The notes: generated from the letters alone by a model not told the origin. 64,000 nucleotides of DNA from Streptomyces longhuiensis (GCF_020616555.1 NZ_CP085173.1:558001-622000); one strand, 5' to 3'. Positions 28,829 to 38,081 are shown, numbered from the stretch's first letter. Translations and numbers: made by a program.

Positions 28829-29854
28829 ATGTCCGACACCCGCGGGGCGAAGGACCCGCACCCGACGCTCCGGGACGTCGCTCGGGAGGCCAAGGTCAGC
28901 GCCATGACCGTCTCACGGGTCCTGCGCGACGACCCGAAGGTGGCGCCCGACACCGCCGCCCGGGTACGGGCCGTCGCCGACGAACTCGGCTACCGGCGCA
29001 ACGAGATAGCCCGCAGCCTGCGCCTGGGCGGCGGCACCGGCCTCGTGGGCCTGGTCGTCACCAACCTCGCCAACCCCTTCTACTCACGGCTCGCACTCGG
29101 CGTCGACGCCGTCGTCAGCGGGCACGGCCTCAAGACCGTCATCGGCAACACCGGCCACGATCTCGCGAGCGAACGCTCCCTCGTGGAGGGCCTGGTCGCC
29201 CGCCGCGTCGACGGCATCATCGTGGTGCCCGCCGGCGACGACCAGCGCCACCTGGCCGCCGCCGCGGCCGGCGGGGTGCCGATCGTCGTCGCCAGCCGCC
29301 CGCCGCGCGGCTTTCGTGCCGACTGCGTCCTCGTCGACGACCACGGCGGAGCCTGCGCAGCCACCCAAAGCCTGCTCACCGCGGGGCACCGGCGGATCGG
29401 CTTCGTCGGCTCTGCCCCTTCCGTCTACACCGGCGCCGAACGCCTGCGCGGCTACACCGACGCGCTCGCCGACGCCGGGATCCCACGCGAGGAGACCCAC
29501 ATACGCCTCGGCCCGCAGGACACCGACGAGGCGGCGCGCGCCACCGCCGAACTGCTCGCCCTGCCCGACCCGCCGACCGCGCTCTTCTGCTCCAACAACC
29601 GCAACACCATCGGCGCATTCAGGGCGATACGCGCGGCCGGCACCGACATCGCGCTCGCCGGATTCGATGACTTCGAGCTCGCCGACGTGCTCGGGCTGCC
29701 ACTGGTCATCGCCGCGTACGACAGCGACGAACTGGGCCGGCAGGCGGGCCGTCTACTGGTGCGCCGGCTCGGCGAGGACATCGCCGGCCGGGGCCCGGCC
29801 CCCACCCACCACGCGGTGATCCCCACATCACTCGTCCGCTACGGGCTGCCCTGA
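28829..29854 (+). CDS. LacI-family transcriptional regulator
   Basis: A 341-residue regulator with an N-terminal LacI helix-turn-helix (LRDVAREAKVSAMTVSRVLRDD) and hinge (ARSLRLGG), followed by a periplasmic-binding-like effector domain (VVTNLANPFYSRLALG, DGIIVVP, RIGFVG, FCSNN, IALAGFDD). The ribosome site GAGAGCAGGGGG lies ahead of ATG 28829. As last gene of the operon it probably represses from the GTGTTAACGATACCAC site, with a mannoside or mannose phosphate as inducer (inference). Confidence 0.9.
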   Translation: MSDTRGAKDPHPTLRDVAREAKVSAMTVSRVLRDDPKVAPDTAARVRAVADELGYRRNEIARSLRLGGGTGLVGLVVTNLANPFYSRLALGVDAVVSGHGLKTVIGNTGHDLASERSLVEGLVARRVDGIIVVPAGDDQRHLAAAAAGGVPIVVASRPPRGFRADCVLVDDHGGACAATQSLLTAGHRRIGFVGSAPSVYTGAERLRGYTDALADAGIPREETHIRLGPQDTDEAARATAELLALPDPPTALFCSNNRNTIGAFRAIRAAGTDIALAGFDDFELADVLGLPLVIAAYDSDELGRQAGRLLVRRLGEDIAGRGPAPTHHAVIPTSLVRYGLP

Positions 29855-30155
29855 CGGCATTGCTCTTGCTTGGCACCGCTCCTCCTGGCGGTGTCGCCCC
29901 GGCTGGGCACGGGGAACGCACGAGTGGTGACGCTGCTCGCGCAGTTCGGGTTGGTGGCGGTGACGGAACTGCTGAACCTGCGGCTTCCCCCGAGCGGTCG
30001 GCTGAGACGCGGCGGGGGGCGGCGGGCGGCCGAGAGCTGAGCGGGACGGGCCGCGCCCGGCACGGCAGCAGGGCCCCGATACGGCAGCAGGGCCCGGACC
30101 CCGCATCGCGGTCCGGGCCCTGCCCCGTGTGGTGCCGCCCAGCGGCGGCAGTGCG
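29855..30155. other. intergenic region between convergent genes
   Basis: Holds the bidirectional terminator at 30088-30122 and an exact 15-base direct repeat ACGGCAGCAGGGCCC at 30062-30076 and 30081-30095. No gene. Confidence 0.55.
30088..30122. terminator. bidirectional hairpin terminator
   Basis: CAGGGCCCGGACC and GGTCCGGGCCCTG make a perfect 13-bp stem with a 9-base loop, placed between the convergent LacI gene and the DUF6243 gene, so it can end both transcripts. Confidence 0.9.
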
Positions 30156-30365
30156 TCAGCTCTGTGCCGTGTCGTCGCCCGTCTGCCCGACGCCCTCAGC
30201 TGCGCGTGCCTTCTCGCGCATCTTGCGCACCAGCTCCGCCTTCTGGTCGGCGGCACTCCGGCGGTCGAGGTTGCGGTGCGGACCGTTGTTCTGCCGTTCG
30301 GCGCGGGACAGCTTCTTGCGCTGGCCGCCGCCCATGCCCACGGGGTTGTTGATGTTCTTGCTCAC
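30156..30365 (-). CDS. DUF6243 small basic protein
   Basis: A 69-residue highly charged protein (MSKNINNPVGMGGGQRKKLS...) matching the DUF6243 family widespread in Streptomyces. GTG start with GGGAG ahead of it. It has no signal peptide or membrane helix; the central part is an Arg/Lys/Glu-rich helix. Function unknown. It is monocistronic. Confidence 0.8.
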   Translation of the reverse strand: MSKNINNPVGMGGGQRKKLSRAERQNNGPHRNLDRRSAADQKAELVRKMREKARAAEGVGQTGDDTAQS

Positions 30366-30944
30366 GGGTTCTCCCGGAATGATGTGAAGTGATCTACGGA
30401 TTCATCGGCGGGGGACGGGCGCGGCGACATCGAAGGACGTCAGCAGGGGCCCGTCACGCTCTCACTCGTAAATCAGCGTCTGGAAGAACATGACAAAGAG
30501 GTTACCCGGTTCCGTCGGCCCCGCACACCAAGCATTTCCCCGCCCCAGCGTCGGCCGGGCCTTCAGCGAGCGCCCGGGGTCAGCCGTCTCCTTCTGTTTT
30601 CCACCCGAGCACCGAGCCTTCCCTGCGGCGGCTTGCAGCCGAACACCGAAGCCGAGCTGAAGGCTGCGGCCAGGAATGTCCTCTCAGATCCGGCCTCTCA
30701 GCGGGAGAGGTGCGGCACACGGGCGTCGGACAGTCCAGCCACATCAGCCTCGCGCACCACGAAGGCCGGCACGGCCCGAGCACGTACAAGCACTCCTCGA
30801 GGGGCTGGACCCGGGTGCCGGCAGACCCGCTTCAGGCTGTGGAAGGGCTACACCCGGCTCGGCGGCACCCGCATGCCTTCGATCGCCCACTGGCCGCACG
30901 ACGGAGGTGCTGGATGGCTCCACCCGCAACACGCCCCCTCTCCC
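30366..30944. other. non-coding stretch
   Basis: No credible gene or strong hairpin seen between the DUF6243 gene promoter and the 3' end of the rifampin phosphotransferase gene. Confidence 0.4.
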
Positions 30945-33548
30945 CTACCGCCCCCGCTCCTCCACAGCCGACGCGTGCGTCCCCACCACGCCCATGCTCC
31001 CGTCCACCGTGATCACGTCACCGGTCTGGATCCGCTCCACCGCGTCCCGTACGCCGACCACCGCCGGGATGCCGTACTCGCGGGCCACGACCGCGCCATG
31101 GGAGTTGGACCCGCCCATCTCCATCACGAGGCCGCCCGCTGTCAGGAAGAGCGGGGTCCAGCCCGGATCAGTGGACGGGGCCACCAGGATCTCGCCCGGC
31201 TCCAGGTGCGCCCCGACCGGATCGGTCACCACGCGCGCGTGGCCGGTGATCTCGCCTGCCGACGCCGCGGTGCCGACCAGGTCACCGGGCGCGTGGGGCG
31301 TGGCCTGCACGTGCTGCGTCACCTCGGGTTCCGTGCCGTCGGAGAGGAGGACGCGCGGGATGTGCCTGCGGCGCATCTCCCGCTCGTACTGCGCTTTCCG
31401 CTCGGCGACCTTCTGCCGCAGGTCGTCAGGCGCCGCACGCATCTCCTCGAACTCCAGGAAGAAGACGTCCTGAGCGGCGTCGATGCGGCCCTGTGCGTGC
31501 AGTTCGGTTCCTCGTTCGGCAATGCGCTCACGGAGGGCACCGAAGAGCGTGATGGCCAGGTACTTCGGGTATTCGCGCAGGCCGGCCAGCATCCGGGTGC
31601 GGTGCAACGCGAACCGGACCAAACGGCCACGCCTTTTCGCTCGCTGTGCGAGCTGGTCGATCATCGCCTCCGCCTCGGCCGCTCCGCGCGCGAACACCGC
31701 GTCCGGCCGGGCCTGTTCGTCGTCCAGGCGCAGGTAGTTGCGGATGACGCCGATGACATACGTGGGGTCGTCGGACCAGCGCGGCAGACCGAGGTCGATC
31801 TCGGCGACGGCGCGGTGACCCCACTGGTCCAGGAAGGCGCGGATGCCGTGCTGCGCGGCCTCGGGCAACGCGCCGTCGCGATGGCGGGCCACCAGCTCCT
31901 CGACGTCGCTGTCCTGGAACACCCGTACCACGTCTCGGTCTTCACGGATCGCCAGCGCCAGGTCCCACAGGTCGAGGTCCATCTCGGTGGTGACGTTGTT
32001 CGGCAAGCTGCGCAGAACCGTCTGCAGCTCGCCAGGTTCCGTACGGACGAGCTTGCTGGTGAGCGCCAGCATCGCGAAGCCCACCAGGGCGGTCGGGGCG
32101 ACGGTGGGCAGCACCGGGACCACGCAGTCGCGCAGGGCTTCCTCGATGGACTTCTTCTCGGCCGCCTGCAGGAGTTCCGTCTCCGCGCGCCGTGCGCGCC
32201 GCACCGCCGCCTCGGGATCGGCAAGGGCGCGCAGTGCGGTGGAGGGAGCGTGGAACCTGCGGGCGAGCCGTGCCACCCGCTTGGCCGCGGGCCATGGCGA
32301 CGTATGCGTCAGGGCCAGGCGCGGATCGTCGTACAGGCCGCGCAGGACCTGCGCCGAACGGGCCTCCATGACGTCGAGCACGCGCGGGAAGAAGGCCCTT
32401 CCCGTCCTACTGCGCAGGACGGTGGTGACGTCGATGAAGACGCGGCCCGCCGACTCGGTGTAGCCGTCCGGCCCCGGGTTGCCCATGATGATCCGGCCGG
32501 CGGCCCCGGCGATCTCCCGGAACGCGGCGCGCCCGGCCGGGGTGATCGGCCGCTCCAGGCCCTGGGCGAGACTGAAACAGAAGTACACGTGGAAGCCGTC
32601 GTGGTCGTCGGCCCGTTCGGGCACCGGGAACAGCGTGGTGATGGGCCGTGACTGGGTGAGGTGCAGCTTGCCCCACGCGTCGATCGCCCACTCGATGTCC
32701 TGCGGACTTCCGTAGTGCGCCTGCACCTTGGAGCCGAGTTCGGCGAGTTCGAGGATCTGGCGGTCGGTGAGGCAGGGTGCGTGGTTCTCGCCGATGTCGA
32801 CCTTCTCCGTGCCGCCACCGGCCAGCGGGCAGATGAGGAAACGCTTGTCGCCCAGGCGCCGTTCGACGATCTCGCCGCCGCCCACTCCGTCCGGGCTGCC
32901 CGCTGCGCCCGCTCCGTCCACGACGAAGTGGTCCGGGTCGACCGCCCCGGAGACAACGGCCTCCCCTAGGCCGGGGCTCGCGTCGATGACCGTTTGATCG
33001 CGCTTGCCGGTGACGGGGTTCGCGGTGAACATCACGCCGGACACCGCCGATGCGACCATCCGCTGCACGACGACGGCCAGCTGGACCGTGCCGTGGTCGA
33101 TGCCGTTGGTCTCGCGATAGCTCACCGCGCGGTCGGTCCACAGCGACGCCCAGCAGCGGCGTACCGCGTCGATGACGGCGTCCGCGCCAACGACGTTCAG
33201 ATATGTGTCCTGCTGCCCGGCGAAGCTCGCGAACGGCAGGTCTTCGGCGGTGGCGCTGGAGCGCACCGCGACAGGCACATCGTCGCCGAATTCCGCGTAC
33301 GCGGCGACGATCGCCTCCCTCAGCTTCTCCGGCACCGCCGCCTCGAGGATCCGCTGCGCCGCCTTGTCGGGCCGCAGGCCCGCGAGGCCGTCCGTGGCCG
33401 AGATCATCCGGTACGCGTCGGTAGTGACACAGAAGCCGTGCGGCACGGGCAGTCCGGCCCTGGTCAGTTCGCCGAGGTTCGCGGCCTTGCCGCCCACGGT
33501 GGCCGGCATCGTGGCGTCAATGGAAGTGAAGTCGAGGACGAGCGGCAT
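30945..33548 (-). CDS. rph: rifampin phosphotransferase (PEP-synthase-like)
   Basis: An 867-residue three-domain enzyme: N-terminal ATP-grasp domain (GGKAANLGELTRAGLPVPHGF; VRSSATAEDLPFASFAGQ), a central antibiotic-binding region (about 330-750), and a C-terminal swivelling phosphohistidine domain with GGSNSHGAVVAREYGIPAVVGV, whose His carries the phosphate. ATP is split to AMP plus phosphate and the rifamycin hydroxyl is phosphorylated (established for Rph). The start is at the ATG preceded by GGAAGGAAAG; an upstream in-frame start lacks a site. I see no rifamycin-associated element; instead a different AT-rich palindrome lies about 50 bases upstream. Rifamycin specificity is likely but not proven from sequence. 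Confidence 0.82.
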   Translation of the reverse strand: MPLVLDFTSIDATMPATVGGKAANLGELTRAGLPVPHGFCVTTDAYRMISATDGLAGLRPDKAAQRILEAAVPEKLREAIVAAYAEFGDDVPVAVRSSATAEDLPFASFAGQQDTYLNVVGADAVIDAVRRCWASLWTDRAVSYRETNGIDHGTVQLAVVVQRMVASAVSGVMFTANPVTGKRDQTVIDASPGLGEAVVSGAVDPDHFVVDGAGAAGSPDGVGGGEIVERRLGDKRFLICPLAGGGTEKVDIGENHAPCLTDRQILELAELGSKVQAHYGSPQDIEWAIDAWGKLHLTQSRPITTLFPVPERADDHDGFHVYFCFSLAQGLERPITPAGRAAFREIAGAAGRIIMGNPGPDGYTESAGRVFIDVTTVLRSRTGRAFFPRVLDVMEARSAQVLRGLYDDPRLALTHTSPWPAAKRVARLARRFHAPSTALRALADPEAAVRRARRAETELLQAAEKKSIEEALRDCVVPVLPTVAPTALVGFAMLALTSKLVRTEPGELQTVLRSLPNNVTTEMDLDLWDLALAIREDRDVVRVFQDSDVEELVARHRDGALPEAAQHGIRAFLDQWGHRAVAEIDLGLPRWSDDPTYVIGVIRNYLRLDDEQARPDAVFARGAAEAEAMIDQLAQRAKRRGRLVRFALHRTRMLAGLREYPKYLAITLFGALRERIAERGTELHAQGRIDAAQDVFFLEFEEMRAAPDDLRQKVAERKAQYEREMRRRHIPRVLLSDGTEPEVTQHVQATPHAPGDLVGTAASAGEITGHARVVTDPVGAHLEPGEILVAPSTDPGWTPLFLTAGGLVMEMGGSNSHGAVVAREYGIPAVVGVRDAVERIQTGDVITVDGSMGVVGTHASAVEERGR

Positions 33549-33598
33549 GGCTTTCCTTCCTGCCCACAGTGACCGTCCAGTGAGGCTGGACTGCACTT

Positions 33599-33620
33599 TT
33601 ATTCATCATGCGATGAATAA
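33599..33620. promoter_or_regulatory. AT-rich palindromic operator upstream of rph
   Basis: Arms TTATTCATC and GATGAATAA are perfect inverted repeats separated by ATGC. Such an AT-rich site stands out in this GC-rich DNA and resembles TetR-family operators. It lies between rph (minus) and what looks like the start of a truncated divergent TetR-type gene, whose ATG is inside the right arm. Confidence 0.7.
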
Positions 33621-33690
33621 GGCTGTGCGTCAATCCGCCGAGCCCCACGCTCGCCGACGGGAACAGACCGGACCCGCTGCGCACCCATAG
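33613..33690 (+). pseudogene. possible N-terminal remnant of a divergent TetR-type regulator
   Basis: A 25-residue frame, MNKAVRQSAEPHARRREQTG..., reads like the basic N-terminal arm that precedes the helix-turn-helix in TetR regulators (…RRREQTR…) but stops at 33690 with nothing TetR-like after it. The position, divergent from rph and overlapping the palindrome, is that of a typical local repressor. The identification rests on about 18 residues and is therefore weak. Confidence 0.3.
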
Positions 33691-33953
33691 CCCTCCGACT
33701 ACGTTTTATGCGCATTCACGCATATATGAGTCCTCCATGACCAACGAGATTCAGGGCCAAGGCGAAGATTGAAAGCGCCCCCTCGGAATGAGTACGGCGA
33801 TGGACCCTGACCTCATTGGCCACTCCAACAACTACGTCCCCGCGGGCGAAGGGCCACGACATGCGACGACCAGACCCGGCCCCCACCAACTCCCTGACAC
33901 CGGGACCCGCCGCCCGCTACGGTTAGACCCCTCAGGCACATGCGGGAGGAACC
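33691..33953. other. intergenic region with AT-rich patch
   Basis: An AT-rich stretch near 33700-33730 contains an inverted repeat ATGCG-N6-CGCAT. No gene is visible; this may be the promoter region of the small gene pair that follows. Confidence 0.35.
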
Positions 33954-34154
33954 ATGGCGCACCTCGTCTTCGACCCCGACGAGCAGAACGCCCTGCGCGC
34001 CGACGCCCGCGACCTGGCCCTCACCGACCCCGGCGTCGCCTACGTCCTCGAGCGCCTCGCCGCCGAAGGCGCCGACCTCGCCGAATGCACCGACTGGGAA
34101 GACGCCCGCCTCGACGCCGGCCTGCCGCCGCGCACTGCGAGCAGCGCCGCCTAG
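33954..34154 (+). CDS. small acidic protein, possible antitoxin
   Basis: A 66-residue acidic protein (MAHLVFDPDEQNALRADARDLALTD...) with GGAGG seven bases before its ATG. It has mixed helices and no membrane segment. Its TAG stop overlaps the GTG start of the next gene by one base. Size, acidity and coupling to a small basic partner match the antitoxin position of type II toxin-antitoxin pairs, although the sequence is not one I recognise as a named antitoxin. Confidence 0.6.
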   Translation: MAHLVFDPDEQNALRADARDLALTDPGVAYVLERLAAEGADLAECTDWEDARLDAGLPPRTASSAA

Positions 34155-34402
34155 TGGGCAAACGCTCCCCCCGCCGCGCGCGGATCGTTTTCTACGACGT
34201 CGCCCGCGAGCAGCTCGAGGCGATGAACGATGCAGAACTCGCGCGCCTCGACCTCGCCTTGGACATCATCGCCGCGGACCCGCAGATCGGCGTGCAGTCG
34301 AAGAACGGATCCGTCCGCACCTACCAGCAGGACCGGGTCCGCGTCGTGTACGTACCGACCGCGCTCGGCACCCTCGTGCTCGTCGCCTACGTCGAAGCCT
34401 GA
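34154..34402 (+). CDS. small RelE/ParE-like protein, possible toxin
   Basis: An 82-residue basic protein starting at GTG 34154, coupled to the upstream gene. The pattern ARIVFYDVAREQLEAM...LDLALDIIAADPQIG...VRTYQQDRVRVVYVPTALGTLVLVAYVEA resembles the compact RelE/ParE fold: an N-terminal strand and helical hairpin followed by a beta-sheet ending in a hydrophobic strand. Typical RelE catalytic Arg/Tyr candidates (RTYQQDRVRVVY) are present. The toxin role is an inference. Confidence 0.6.
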   Translation: MGKRSPRRARIVFYDVAREQLEAMNDAELARLDLALDIIAADPQIGVQSKNGSVRTYQQDRVRVVYVPTALGTLVLVAYVEA

Positions 34403-35074
34403 ACGTGAGCGGCACCTGCCGCCCGACGAACCCTGGCAGCCAGCCCAACAGGCCCCGCCCTAAAGGCCATCCGAAGAGCCGCGACCCGCCTGGATTCGAT
34501 CGCTCCCTCTCTCATCCCCACGGCTACGCGGCATGCACTTCCTCAGAGCCGCAGTCGTCGCCACCGTGGCGGTCGGCTCGCAGGTGAACGTGTTGTTGCG
34601 CTGGGCCTGCTGGACCTCGCTCGCCGAGACCATGGCGGCCGTCCTGGTCGCTGACCGCCGACAGCTCACCTGACCGCTTGAACGGATCCACACGAGCACC
34701 CCACCACCACCGAACCCGGGATGGAGGGCCGCTCACATGCACTACCGAGTAGCCCTCATGGGCCGGCAGTCTGAGATCTCAGTCGGCTCGCACTCCCCAA
34801 AACCGTGGCCTGCTGTTCTTGGCCTGTCTCACTACGCCCGCCACGGTCTTCGCCTCACGGGCGGGACCAAATCCTCCCGGCAATCCAGTCCCGCGTCAGC
34901 GGCCGTTACGTCCGCTGGTGGGCGCGACGCATCCGTACCGACGCAGAGCCCGGCCTGCCACCCCTTCCGAGTTGTGCACCTGTCGAGGCGCACATCGCGT
35001 GCCCCGGGCGGGGAGGTTCGGCTCGTCCCCCGTCGGACGCTGCGGTAGCGGGCGCAACGTCCGACGGGGCGCGC
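34403..35074. other. non-coding stretch with terminator
   Basis: No convincing gene. It includes the hairpin at 35028-35069 that ends the FG-GAP gene. Confidence 0.4.
35028..35069 (-). terminator. hairpin terminator of FG-GAP gene
   Basis: CCCCGTCGGACG and CGTCCGACGGGG form a perfect 12-bp stem with an 18-base loop, 5 bases past the stop codon of the minus-strand FG-GAP gene. Confidence 0.8.
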
Positions 35075-36544
35075 TCAGTGACTACTCAGCGGCTTGCCGT
35101 ACTTCTGAGCCGTGGAGAGGTACGGGAGACCCAGCGTGCGGGGCGAGAAGGCTGCCGAACCGGCGGCCGAGCCTTTGGGGAGAAGCCATACGGCGCCCAG
35201 AGAGGCGTTCTCGTCCGGGGATCCGACCGTCACGTCCGGCACGCCGTCGGCGTTGTGGTCGCCCGCGGCGACCGCCGCGCCGAAGGCGTCACCCGCCTCG
35301 GCGACGCCCGGGACGCCCGGTGTGTCCTGGTTCCAGGCGACGGAACTGGCAGCGCCGTTGGCGTCGAGGAGTCCCTGCGGACCGCCGCGCAGCAGCCAGG
35401 CGGCGCCCGCCTTCGCTTTGCTTCCGATGGCCTCACCGGGAGCGCCCGCGATCAGGTCGTCGCGGCCGTCGCGGTTGACGTCGGCGACGGCGAGGGCGGC
35501 GCCGAAGCGGTCGCCGTCCTCGGCCGCCCCCGGGACGCCCGCGGTGTCCTGGTTGAGGGTCTGGGCACGGCTGCCGAACGAGCCGCTCGCGGGGCTTCCG
35601 TAGTGGATGTGGATGCCGCCGCCCTTGGCCAGCTTCTCGGGGCCGCACGGGTCGTCGATGTTCTCGTCGGCGATCTCACGGCACTCGCCGAGCGCCAGGT
35701 CGTCGTGACCGTCGCCGTCGAAGTCGCCGGCGGCCAGGGCCGTGACACCGGCGTTGTCCGTGTTCCAGAAGTTGGCCATCTCGGACTGGCCGGCGTCCCA
35801 CTTCCACAGCCGCACGTGGGACTGTGTGTTGGGGTCGCCCGCGGTCCAGTACGCCACGGCGAGGTCCGCCGTGCCGTCGCTGTCGAAATCGCCGGTGGCC
35901 AGGACGGGGGCACGGCCGCCCATGGGGGCGGCGACGACGGTGGTGACCATGCTGTCCTCGCCCACGATGACGCGAGCGACGACCTTGTCCGTGCCGCCGA
36001 TCACGATCGTTTTGTTGCCGCCGCCGGTGAGGTCGGCCGCCGCGAGCGATGTGCCGTACGCGGCCGACGGTGACGGCCCGGTCAGGACCGTCGACCCCGG
36101 ACCCGGCCCATTCCTCGAGCCGCCTACGGCGATGACCATGCCCGCGTCCGTGCCGCGGTCGGTGACGTCCTCGCCGGGGACACCGGCGAGGAGTTCCGCG
36201 ATGCCGTCGCCGTTGAGGTCCGTCAGCGCCACGGACGCGCCGAAGCGGTCGCCTGCCTCCGGGGTGCCGGGAACCTCGGGGGTGGCCTGCGTGACACGGA
36301 TACTTCCGTGGGCGCCGACGCCCTTCGGGCCGCCCCAGACGACGTTCACATAACCGGCCTTGGCCTGGCCGGCCACGGTCCCGTCCGGAACACCGACGGC
36401 GAGGTCCGCGTAGCCGTCGCCGTTGAAGTCGCTCGTGGCAGCGCGCGGTGCGGCGGCAGTGGCGCCGGGCGGGAACGCGAACCCGGCGGTGGCCGCGGCG
36501 GCGGCCGCGATGGCGTACGTCAAGATGCGGCGGCTGTGTGGCAC
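35075..36544 (-). CDS. secreted FG-GAP/VCBS repeat protein (integrin-like beta-propeller)
   Basis: A 489-residue exported protein. GTG at 36544 with GGGAG upstream gives a good signal peptide (SRRILTYAIAAAAAATAGFAF, cleavage near ATAAAP). The mature chain has about six to seven FG-GAP repeats, each with a calcium-binding Asp-rich loop (DFNGDGYADL, DLNGDGIAEL, DFDSDGTADL, DFDGDGHDDL, DVNRDGRDDL, DHNADGVPDV), predicting a beta-propeller. Such proteins act at the cell surface in adhesion or as modules of extracellular enzymes; no enzymatic domain is seen here. Confidence 0.88.
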   Translation of the reverse strand: MPHSRRILTYAIAAAAAATAGFAFPPGATAAAPRAATSDFNGDGYADLAVGVPDGTVAGQAKAGYVNVVWGGPKGVGAHGSIRVTQATPEVPGTPEAGDRFGASVALTDLNGDGIAELLAGVPGEDVTDRGTDAGMVIAVGGSRNGPGPGSTVLTGPSPSAAYGTSLAAADLTGGGNKTIVIGGTDKVVARVIVGEDSMVTTVVAAPMGGRAPVLATGDFDSDGTADLAVAYWTAGDPNTQSHVRLWKWDAGQSEMANFWNTDNAGVTALAAGDFDGDGHDDLALGECREIADENIDDPCGPEKLAKGGGIHIHYGSPASGSFGSRAQTLNQDTAGVPGAAEDGDRFGAALAVADVNRDGRDDLIAGAPGEAIGSKAKAGAAWLLRGGPQGLLDANGAASSVAWNQDTPGVPGVAEAGDAFGAAVAAGDHNADGVPDVTVGSPDENASLGAVWLLPKGSAAGSAAFSPRTLGLPYLSTAQKYGKPLSSH

Positions 36545-36769
36545 GGAAGCTCCCACTCGATCGACAAAATTTCGGGCTTGTCTGGTGGGACCGTCGAAGG
36601 GGGAAGCTGGTTGTACGGAGTTCACCGGCAGTTTGCGCCAGGTTCGGCTCCACTCGTCGATGCAGCAGGGGCGGGAGTCGCCGGGGCCGGGGCCGCCGGC
36701 AGGGAACTCCCGCAACCAGAGCCGGGGGCCGGGGCGTACGAACGCCCTGCTCCCGTCAAGCAGTTGGTG

Positions 36770-38062
36770 TCACCAGCGGGGCACGGGCGGGGTTTGCCAG
36801 GCCGGGTCGGCGACGCGCATCGCGGCCGCGTCGTCGCGCTCGCGCATCGTGCCGTCGTCGTCCAGCCAGCGCTGGTGCAGGACGGCGAGCCTGTCACGGT
36901 CGAGGGTGACGCCGAGGCCGGGGGCGTCGGAGACGGTCACCTTGCCGTCCGTGAAGGTGATCCGCTCGTTCAGCACGTCCTCGGACTGCCAGGGGTAGTG
37001 CGAGTCGCAGGCGTGGTGCAGGTTCGGGACCGTGGACGCCACGTGTGTCATCGCTGCGAGCGAGATGCCCAGGTGGGTGTTGGAGTGCATCGACACTCCG
37101 ACGCCGAACGTGCGGCATATGGCGGCGAGTTCGCGGGTGTTGCGCAGGCCGCCCCAGTAGTGGTGGTCGGACAGGACGACCTGGACGGCGTCGCGGGTGA
37201 ACGCCTCCTTGACCTCGTCGAAGGTCGTCACACACATGTTGGTGGCGAGCGGTACGTCGGTACCGGAGGCGACGGCGGCCATGTTGGGCGTACCGAGAGT
37301 GGGGTCCTCCATGTACTCCAGGACGTCCTGCAGCGCTTCGATGACCTTGATGGAGGTCTCGACGGACCAGGCGCCGTTGGGATCGAGTCGCAGCGGGCTT
37401 CCGGGGAACGCCTCGGCGAGGGCGCGTATCGCCGCGATCTCCTGCTCGGGCTCGAAGACGCCGCCCTTGAGTTTGAAGGAGCGGAAGCCGTAGCGCTCGG
37501 TGAACTTGCGTGCCTGGTCGACGATGCCGGCCGGGTCGACGGCCTCGCCCCAGTCGTCGACCTCGGAGTCGACGCCCTTCGGGTGCGCGCCCCACTTGTA
37601 GAAGAGGTAGCCGCTGTACTCGACGGCGTCGCGCACCTTGCCGCCGAGCAGGGCGTGGACCGGCATGCCCTGGGCCTTGCCGAGGGCGTCCAGGCAGGCG
37701 ACCTCGAAGCCGGAGACGACGGACAGCCGCAGTTTGTCGGCGGTCTGGACGCCTCGCAGGCCGCCCACGTCCACCTGGTTCGTCACTCGTTCCTCGGCCA
37801 CCGCGACCTCGTCCGCGAGGATGAAGAGGGCGTTGAGGTCTGCGACGGACCGGCCGACGAGCTTCTCGGCGTACGGGCGGGCCAGCTCCAGGTACTTGGT
37901 GTCGCCGTAGGTCTCGCCGAGGCCGGTGATCCCGTCCGCGGTGGTGATCTCGATGATCAGGCGGGGGGTGTAGGGCTGGTGCACGCCTTGGGCGTTGAGC
38001 AGCGGGGGGTCGGCGACGAGGATCGGGGTCAGCCGGACGTCGGTGATCGTCAGGTCGTTCAT
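36770..38062 (-). CDS. gudD: glucarate dehydratase
   Basis: A 430-residue enolase-superfamily enzyme that dehydrates D-glucarate to 5-keto-4-deoxyglucarate. The capping domain begins TITDVRLTPILVADPPLLNAQGVHQPY; the barrel has FKLKGG (KxK catalytic lysines), LRLDPNGAW, the metal ligands in YMEDPT and the general base His in SMHSNTHLG, and the C-terminal YPWQSEDV. The start at ATG 38062 overlaps the downstream part of the dehydratase gene that precedes it on this strand. The pair with the following aldolase-type enzyme defines the glucarate pathway. Confidence 0.92.
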   Translation of the reverse strand: MNDLTITDVRLTPILVADPPLLNAQGVHQPYTPRLIIEITTADGITGLGETYGDTKYLELARPYAEKLVGRSVADLNALFILADEVAVAEERVTNQVDVGGLRGVQTADKLRLSVVSGFEVACLDALGKAQGMPVHALLGGKVRDAVEYSGYLFYKWGAHPKGVDSEVDDWGEAVDPAGIVDQARKFTERYGFRSFKLKGGVFEPEQEIAAIRALAEAFPGSPLRLDPNGAWSVETSIKVIEALQDVLEYMEDPTLGTPNMAAVASGTDVPLATNMCVTTFDEVKEAFTRDAVQVVLSDHHYWGGLRNTRELAAICRTFGVGVSMHSNTHLGISLAAMTHVASTVPNLHHACDSHYPWQSEDVLNERITFTDGKVTVSDAPGLGVTLDRDRLAVLHQRWLDDDGTMRERDDAAAMRVADPAWQTPPVPRW

Positions 38063-38081
38063 CGGGTGGCTCCAACGAGGT

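Noticed and set aside
30633..32651. A 672-codon plus-strand frame antisense to rph
   Set aside because: Composition is Arg/His-rich shadow coding and the opposite strand encodes an unmistakable rifampin phosphotransferase.
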